From: Ancylostoma caninum
Lineage: Eukaryota > Nematoda > Chromadorea > Rhabditida > Ancylostomatidae
Direction of reading: 5' to 3'
Assembly: GCA_037903475.1 (NCBI GenBank)
Contig: JBAJFG010000545.1
Span: 2,108,001-2,172,000, forward strand
DNA: 64,000 nucleotides
Shown here: positions 57,486 to 64,000 of the stretch, in pieces
Layout of the letters: each line of letters opens with the position of its first letter
How positions within the stretch are numbered: position 1 is the stretch's first letter
The notes under the pieces: generated by a model
Databases searched by the model: none
The model's input: the letters and a program-made list of their open reading frames with translations, nothing else
Told to the model about the DNA's origin: nothing
Made by a program: the position numbers and the translations under genes

Positions 57486-59818
57486 TGTACTAATTTTAGG
57501 TTTTTTTAATGATAGAGATTTGAAGCAATTTGGATAATACATAATTGCTTTTTTTGTCTTCAGAAATGTTAGTACAAAGGTAGAACTGTTTGAAATTTGA
57601 CCGGAGTCGAATTGTCTCGCTCAGATCAAACTTATCGAAGATATACAATCTGCTCCTAATCTTTGCAAAAAGGACAAGCGCGACGCGTTAAACCGTCGCA
57701 AAGCGCATAACATCCTTAGAAACCGATTCCAATTTTTCTTGAAAAGCCAAATTGTGCATTTCATGGCGAATCTTATGATATATAAATTTTCCAACATCGC
57801 TTTTTTTCCGCAGAAAATACCATTAAAAATGTAGTATTTTGGTCACCCTGGATTAAGGCGGTCAGGTACGAAGAAGTCTGCTTAAATTTGTAATGATACT
57901 TTTGACCGGTATAGGAAAAAAATATTGAAAAATTCATGAATCCATTCGATCCTTTGTAATACAGAGAATTCATATATTCAGAAAAAAAATTGGATATCCT
58001 TACTTCTAAGAAAATTACGAAGGGGGACGCTTTGGGGCGTCGTGCGCGTCCTTTTTGCAAGGATTGGGAGCAGTATTGTAGATATTCAAAAATAGCCCAC
58101 AAAGGTTTCGTGCTCAATTTTGAAAGGGAAATCTCCAGAATCAGGTGAGAAGCTGGTTATCCTTCCAAGCAAAAATGAAGAAAGATCCTTCCAGTAACGA
58201 TTATCCATCTCCTAAGTGACCATCTAAGTAAGGAGTTAAACGCTCTAGCACTACTGAAAGTAGAACCTTGGAAATCTGCTCTGGAGTCTAACAGGTTGGG
58301 TTCCAGGTTCTCCGTCATAGCATGGCGAAATTTGGCCGCCAAAATCTATCTTAGTAGTTCACAGAGACTAGTGAATAAAGGCCAAATTTGACTACAATGC
58401 ACCAACGCGAATTCATCCTAAGATTCCTGAAATCGACTACAATATAGAGAAAATGATAACTTAGCAAAATTTTGCAGGTAAAACAAGCAGCATACGAGGC
58501 TCTACAGCGGGAAGCAATATAAGCGATGAGAATTGGCAGGAAGGCTTCCCGGCCGACAAACGACACTAATGTAAACCTCACAGCCGGACAGCCATGGGAA
58601 AAAAACGGTGGCACAAAGTCTTCATACACATTTCATAAGCTGTGAAGAAATAAACCTCACGTGTGTTTACTTTGAAACTTGGAATGCAACAGCGAAGTAA
58701 AACTGGATTATCAAGAAGTTCATATCCAGACTTGTTGGTGCAGGGAACCTCATTAGGTTGAAATGCTCCAATTTGGTCTTTAAAATCTGTTCCAGCTTTT
58801 CGATTGGAAGATATCTCTTTCAGGAAAACAATCCTGTTCGCATTCGGCCATGATTAAAATCAAACGGCTTACATCTAGACTAGTTGGTGAAGGGAATGAA
58901 CCTAAACTTACTGAATAATGTGTAGCATACCTCCCCCAGGGCTATCATCTTTGTATGCTCCGAAGTATGGCGGTTTCCGAATGCACTATTTATCCTCCAT
59001 CTAATGGCGGAGATTTAGTTCATAATTCCCCTCACAATTGAATTGGCTCATTCGGGGATCCTCGTACTCTGTGGTCCTACAGAAATTGGGACAAGTGACA
59101 ACTTTCGGCTAGAGGGAACATTGGCAATCCTAAATTTGTTGCAATTCTGTGTATGTTCACGATGGTCCTACTGAAGTGACTTCTTTTCCTTTTCTATCTC
59201 TTGACTCTGGCTTTTTTTTACTCATCCTCGCTTATTTATTTATTTATTTTTTTTGCTCACGATCAGTTTTTTTTTCTTTTCAAAGCGTTAACCAACTTAT
59301 GACATAGCCGTTTCGAAGTAATATAACCGCTACTGGCTACTAATCCTCCTACTAATGCTGGCATTGAAACAGACAAATATTGGTATTGCAACCAAGTTCT
59401 TTAGGATCACGAGATGAAGTGATTGGGAATTATTTAAAAAATTACGAAGATAGATGGTCGTCCAAGCCAAGCACAATTCGAATATGCAGTGCCTCCTCAT
59501 TTTTTGACAGCTTCTCTGTCCGCTGTGGTTAGGTTTTTGGCTGGTTCAGTTCTCAGGAATGCTTGAGAATTGTTTAGAGGTTAGCAAATTTTACCAGTTG
59601 TTACTTTTCTGATTAAATATTTTGCATCAGGATCTGTTTCAGAAGAAAATCTAAAGGGGTTTCCTTGGATTGTCACTGTTTCGTCAGGATTTGCACAACT
59701 CACGAGTGTCTATAAACGTGCGATTGTCATTTAACTTCGGTTTCGTTTTTCTCGCCTTGTATGGCGTGTTTCCTATAAGATTTTAACAAGACCTTGAAAA
59801 GTGGAGAAGCTATATTAA

Positions 59819-60466
59819 CCCATTGACGACCGCGCGCATTTTTGCGTGTCTGGCGCGTGGGACCAACGCCCCATTCAAGAGTGCGGCGCCCGAGGAGTTC
59901 CACACTGTTACGATAAGAGGATTCGGAGTAAAACAGATCTTTCTGCAAATGTAATCTGAAATCTAATTCTAGAAGGTCGACGGTATCATCTGACCAGAAA
60001 AGGAAAGAACCTAAAAGCTTTTTGCTTTCATTGAGGCCGAAAGAAGCTTGAAAAAGGTGTTTTGAGTGCTGTGAGGGAGTGTCCAGAGACTATACACGTT
60101 CCTAAGGCTCTAGCCTGACTAATAAGCAAGCGGAAGGTGTAGCGAACGTGTTTCTGTGCAGGAAATATGGCTTTTGCACAGAGTATTTCCATCCATTACA
60201 AAAGAAATGTAAAGCAATCTTTCTCGGCTTCAAAATTCCATTCTTTTCATGAAGTTTGTCGCAATAAAGGAGAACTTCTCCTTGAACTGCACTTGTCTGA
60301 GATCTTTTTAGGAAGGACTGTAACCATTCCATATGGAAATGCTGCAAAATAGTTCGAAAATAAGGTCTAGTACTTGTCAAGAAGGGCCTGGCTCACCGGT
60401 GAGCCGCACGGTCCCACGCGACCAGAAAAGCGCGGCTCACCGGTGAGCCACGCGGTCGTTAATGGG
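59819..60466. mobile_element. TTAA-flanked piggyBac-type non-autonomous element
   Basis: 648 bp bounded by TTAA on each side (59815-59818 and 60467-60470). Ends CCCATTGACGACCGCG and CGCGGTCGTTAATGGG are inverted repeats with one mismatch, and the GGTCCCACGCG region next to them is also inverted. TTAA targets and CCC...GGG ends are the piggyBac hallmark. Two internal copies of the palindrome GGCTCACCGGTGAGCC lie at 60390-60405 and 60434-60449, close to the right end. No transposase. The frames at 60102-60380 and 60167-60352 are antiparallel and short. Confidence 0.8.
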
Positions 60467-60470
60467 TTAA

Positions 60471-63400
60471 AATATGACAGATAAAAAAATATTTTTGAAT
60501 ATTTCTTTTGAATCCTCACTAAATGTAATGTTTTGTATAAGGAACACCAAGAGTATATCTATAAATAAATGAATAAATAAAATAAAATGACAATCATTCT
60601 TCTAAATCCTCGAGCATATGAGCTTAGAATATTGCCGCTTGCTATTGTAAGCACAGACTTGTCTTCGAAGTCAACTTTATGTGCACACAGGTCCTTTTGA
60701 GCAGTAATATTGACTTCCCCGATAGCAAGAGTTTATAAGCTACCACCGTGAATACATTGCTCTTTACTGCAGAAAAGGACTGCTTCGATAAAAGCTTCGA
60801 AAATTTACTCGGAAAACTCCAAAACCTAGTGTCATTAATTGATCACACTGAAGAAATAATTCTAACAACGTGGATGAGCGCAGGACACTCTGATACTAGA
60901 GGCAGCGCAGCGTCGGCTGCTATCATATGATGCAGAAATATGGCAAAAATCATTGTGCCAGAAATTAGCAAGATTTTGTAAAGGCAAGCCCAAGAACTTA
61001 GTTGCCATACTAGTATGAATGTCTTTCTAGCACGAAAAATGGTCGCATAGGTACTAATGGGTGTACATATGTGTTTATGTAAGCAACACAACAAGAAATA
61101 GACAACGGAAGAAAGACCCAAGCAGACAGATTAATTAATTCACGAGGAGAAGCGATCCATGACTATCACTGGGAATTTCAGCAATCCCAGCGGCAAAGAG
61201 ACAACTCTTCAAAGCAAGACAAATTTATCGGTGGACGCGGTGATGGATCCTGTGGTGAAGACCATAGTCCTCCGAAAAACTGATTCATGTGCTTGTCGCT
61301 CGACTCTGTCAGGCTTGAAGACGCAGTTGTTCGTCCTCATACCTCCTTTCAAAAAAAAGAGGTGGAGAAAGACTTCCACAAGAGCTCTGCTCAGTTTTGC
61401 TTTTATTTGCTTAATAAAAAAGGAATGGGAGCAGATGCAGAAAAAATCATTCGAGGAGCAAATAGAATGGAGGCAGTCTCACGCAATGGGAATTTAATAA
61501 TTTTTATAGCATATGGTCCTCATGCGGTGGATTCCTCTAATGAGATGAAAAAAAAAACCAGGAGGAAGAAGAGGAACAGATAATTCCTGTGAGATATTCA
61601 AGAATTGAAAAATCAAGGGCTTTACTTTTCATTTTTAATGTAAAATGGCCATTTTCATTAGCATGAATGAGTGTGCTAATATACCGAGATAAATGAATTA
61701 TTTAGCTTACAGCTGGTGACCAGCAACTTCCTGGATCGCCTCCAAACATAGTGCACAAACATATTTACGTACGGCCTACTACGCAGGGTTAAATAATTAC
61801 GCATTTGGGGACTTTCCTTACCGTCCTGAGAGAGCCCTTCGACAACTACATATGCATAGTGTCAATCAGTAGTTAAAAGAACGAAAAATGGACAGACATA
61901 GAGAACACACAGCTGGGCTGGGGCCAGTTGTGTGAAGTGAACAAGCGACAGCAATAGCTATGGATCACACCGAGAGGGCAATAAAATTGCAACACACAAT
62001 CCCTCCAGCGCCATTTCGACAAATGAAAAACGTGAGCAAAGCACTACAATCGAACAACTCGGTAGACATCTCTGGCAGCACTTAGAAAAACCATATTAAT
62101 TAATTTAATTTACTGCACTTCTTTCAAATATTTGAAGCAGGGAACTGCTAAATACATGTAATAATCCAAGTTTGAGGATTTTATTTTCTGAAAAATTTGG
62201 TGCTCTCACCGGGGGAGGAGAGGGGGCACGCTAGGAGGAGCAGAGGAGCGATGGAAGAGATCTCTATTCCCGTGGTGTTCTCCCGTCTTAAGAGCTTCTT
62301 CATCTTAATCTAGAAATTTGTTCCTCGGTTCATTTTCTCTTTGCTCTTGGTCTTCAAGTTTTAAGAAGTTTTCAAAGGCTCTCTATGGTTTCATACATAG
62401 AGGACTCACAAAAAAAGCAACGCCATCGTTTTTTTTTGGCAGAAAAATGTTATTGTGTTATTGTCGAGCATCGCTGATGTACACTACTAGCGATAAGTAA
62501 GGAAGAAAAAAAAGAAAGTAAAAAAAAAAACAAGATACACTGCCACCACGGAACACACTATGATGCAAAAACACTTTGGCTAGGCGGCAATTTCGGAAAG
62601 ACTCTATTCCAGCCGTGCTATTATCTGCGAAAATGAAAATACAAATTAAAAAAGTGTAAGGAGCACACTAGTATGGCAATACTGCTGCAACTGCTTTTAT
62701 GACACGATAACAAATAAATGTATTAGCTGTGAAATAGTGAGTAATTATGTAGTAGAAACACATGAAGAAAGGTCAAAATAATTTTTATATAATCAACTAT
62801 TTTATGGTGTTTTCTAATAATATGTATTACACTCTTGTTTTGACCAGCATTTGCTACTAACTGCTTCGTTCTTTGGGTTCCTCTTTTATTTTCTTAAAAT
62901 TCAAATCGTATGTTTTGCCCAAGCAGTTTTCATTCCTGCGTATGGAGCGCTCTGAGTTCCTTTACAAAGGAATGGCTGAGTAAACACATAAATAAACAAA
63001 TTAGATCTATGGTGTCTATAAAAACCTGAAAAAAATTGAAGATTTCGAAGAAATTAGAACGAAGAGTGGGTTTAGCCTCTGCTCTAGACGAACCGCTTTG
63101 GTTGGTAGGTCCTCCTAAGGCTCATCATTAGATTAGCGAACCGACCAACAAAAACCTTTGAACAGATCAGCAGAGTTATTAAAACGTTGATTAGAAAGTT
63201 CTGGAAAAAAATCATAAAAATAGAAGATAGAAGCCATAGATGTCGACTTCTTGTGCAATAAATAGAACGAATATGTATGTAGACATGTGCATATAGCAAT
63301 AGCCAGATTCGCAGTCGTTATAAATAATAATATCATTTCCAAGGAAAGGTTCCGAATAGAGAAGATCATGAAAATAGCGTTTAATCACAGCTTAGAGGAA

Positions 63401-64000
63401 GGAGAAGGACAGTTCAGCTGTTTTGAATCTGTTTTTCTGCTGGTACTGAACAGGCTCGGATACTTAGCCAACCGCAAACCCAACAGAGAAAAAAGACTGA
63501 CGATGGACGAGGCCACGGAGCGTCGGAGGCACCAAAGGACAACTCATTAAGAAAGTGACGAGCCTGGCATGTGTTCGTCTGGCACATATCTCCAGCAGCT
63601 CATTCAACGGTGTTTGTTCTCAAGAGTAATGGATCACTCTCACGCTTAGCACGCACACGTCGTCACAGGGAACGTCCTGAAGACCAGCACCCACAGTGTG
63701 CGGAAGACCGTAACTCGTGGTTGAATAGCAAGGGCAGCAAGCGCATGTGATGCTTAGTTGCATGGATTTGTTTGGATGATCGCGAACCAGATATGCTGGC
63801 AACGATAACTTTAGCCTGATGAGAGGAATTTAAATCCAGAGATAGCTGCACGAACATTTCGTGTGGCAGCTAGGTTGAGTAAAAAGCAGTGAAAAGAAAT
63901 AATGAAAAAGGAAAATTATGCATGGAATACTCAAGTACATATCCATCTTGCTGCTATCATAACAGTAGTGGATGTGAGCTTGCACCACAAGCGTGAAAAC
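60471..64000. other. Intergenic to window edge, no supported gene
   Basis: ATAA tract at 60559-60590. Overlapping plus-strand frames of 98-112 codons at 61159-61583, rich in Lys toward the end, and a frame at 63287-63550 show no recognisable family. They could be exons of a gene continuing past the edge, but no splice pattern supports this. The rest is AT-rich. Confidence 0.35.

Larger units (their letters stand above)
48901..59814. other. Large intergenic stretch with repeat debris
   Basis: No gene supported. Dyad repeats at 49684-49755, 50907-51012, 52511-52602 and 52747-52851; a hairpin at 50394-50422; a cluster of GGAACTTCCG motifs at 53545-54332; G-runs at 55653-55664 and 57145-57170; and an inverted repeat at 57409-57485. 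Frames at 51560-52155, 53593-54022 and 56679-57114 overlap on both strands and show no domain. The patch 56770-57110 is GC-richer and could hold an exon I cannot recognise. Confidence 0.35.

Overview
The window is from a repeat-rich, intron-rich nematode genome, most likely a strongylid (clade V) parasite such as a hookworm. Evidence: short GT-AG spliced exons, two nematode-type neuronal membrane protein genes, Tc1-like inverted-repeat DNA, many MITE-like elements, ATAA-rich microsatellites and a near-match to the nematode SL1 spliced leader. No bacterial operons, rRNA genes, CRISPR arrays or complete tRNA genes are visible.

I could assemble three genes exon by exon with consistent phases. 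(1) 6113-12580, plus strand: a complete 15-exon, 451-residue Cys-loop ligand-gated ion channel subunit with a PAR motif at the mouth of TM2, hence probably anion selective. (2) 31264-32818, plus strand: a 3-exon, 129-residue single-pass membrane protein with six ectodomain cysteines in a Shisa/WBP1/VOPP1-like arrangement. (3) 38046-48131, minus strand: a 14- or 15-exon SLC1 excitatory amino acid (glutamate) transporter of 484 residues, or 508 if a 72-nt cassette exon is included. The channel and the transporter suggest neuronal roles, but the three genes are far apart on different strands and nothing shows that they are co-regulated.

The rest is intergenic or intronic DNA dominated by mobile-element debris: a 1.56-kb Tc1-like foldback (21985-23541); two copies of a TA-flanked terminal-inverted-repeat element carrying two tRNA-like modules (10775-11880 and 34899-35858); a TTAA-flanked piggyBac-type element (59819-60466) with a relative in a transporter intron; three copies of a ~500-bp element (32120-32640, 37149-37649, 45982-46450); a family of ~100-bp dyad repeats (28.5-28.8 and 49.7-52.9 kb); and several private MITEs and hairpins. 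Intervals 1-6 kb, 12.6-31 kb and 48.9-64 kb hold no gene I can support, apart from two weak exon-like candidates.

The observations most worth following are the in-frame cassette exon in the transporter, which repeats the sequence at the upstream exon end; the tRNA-like modules inside a DNA-transposon-like element; the SL1-like sequence touching a MITE end; the copy of a transporter exon-intron junction inside the preceding intron; and the Shisa-like mini-protein.
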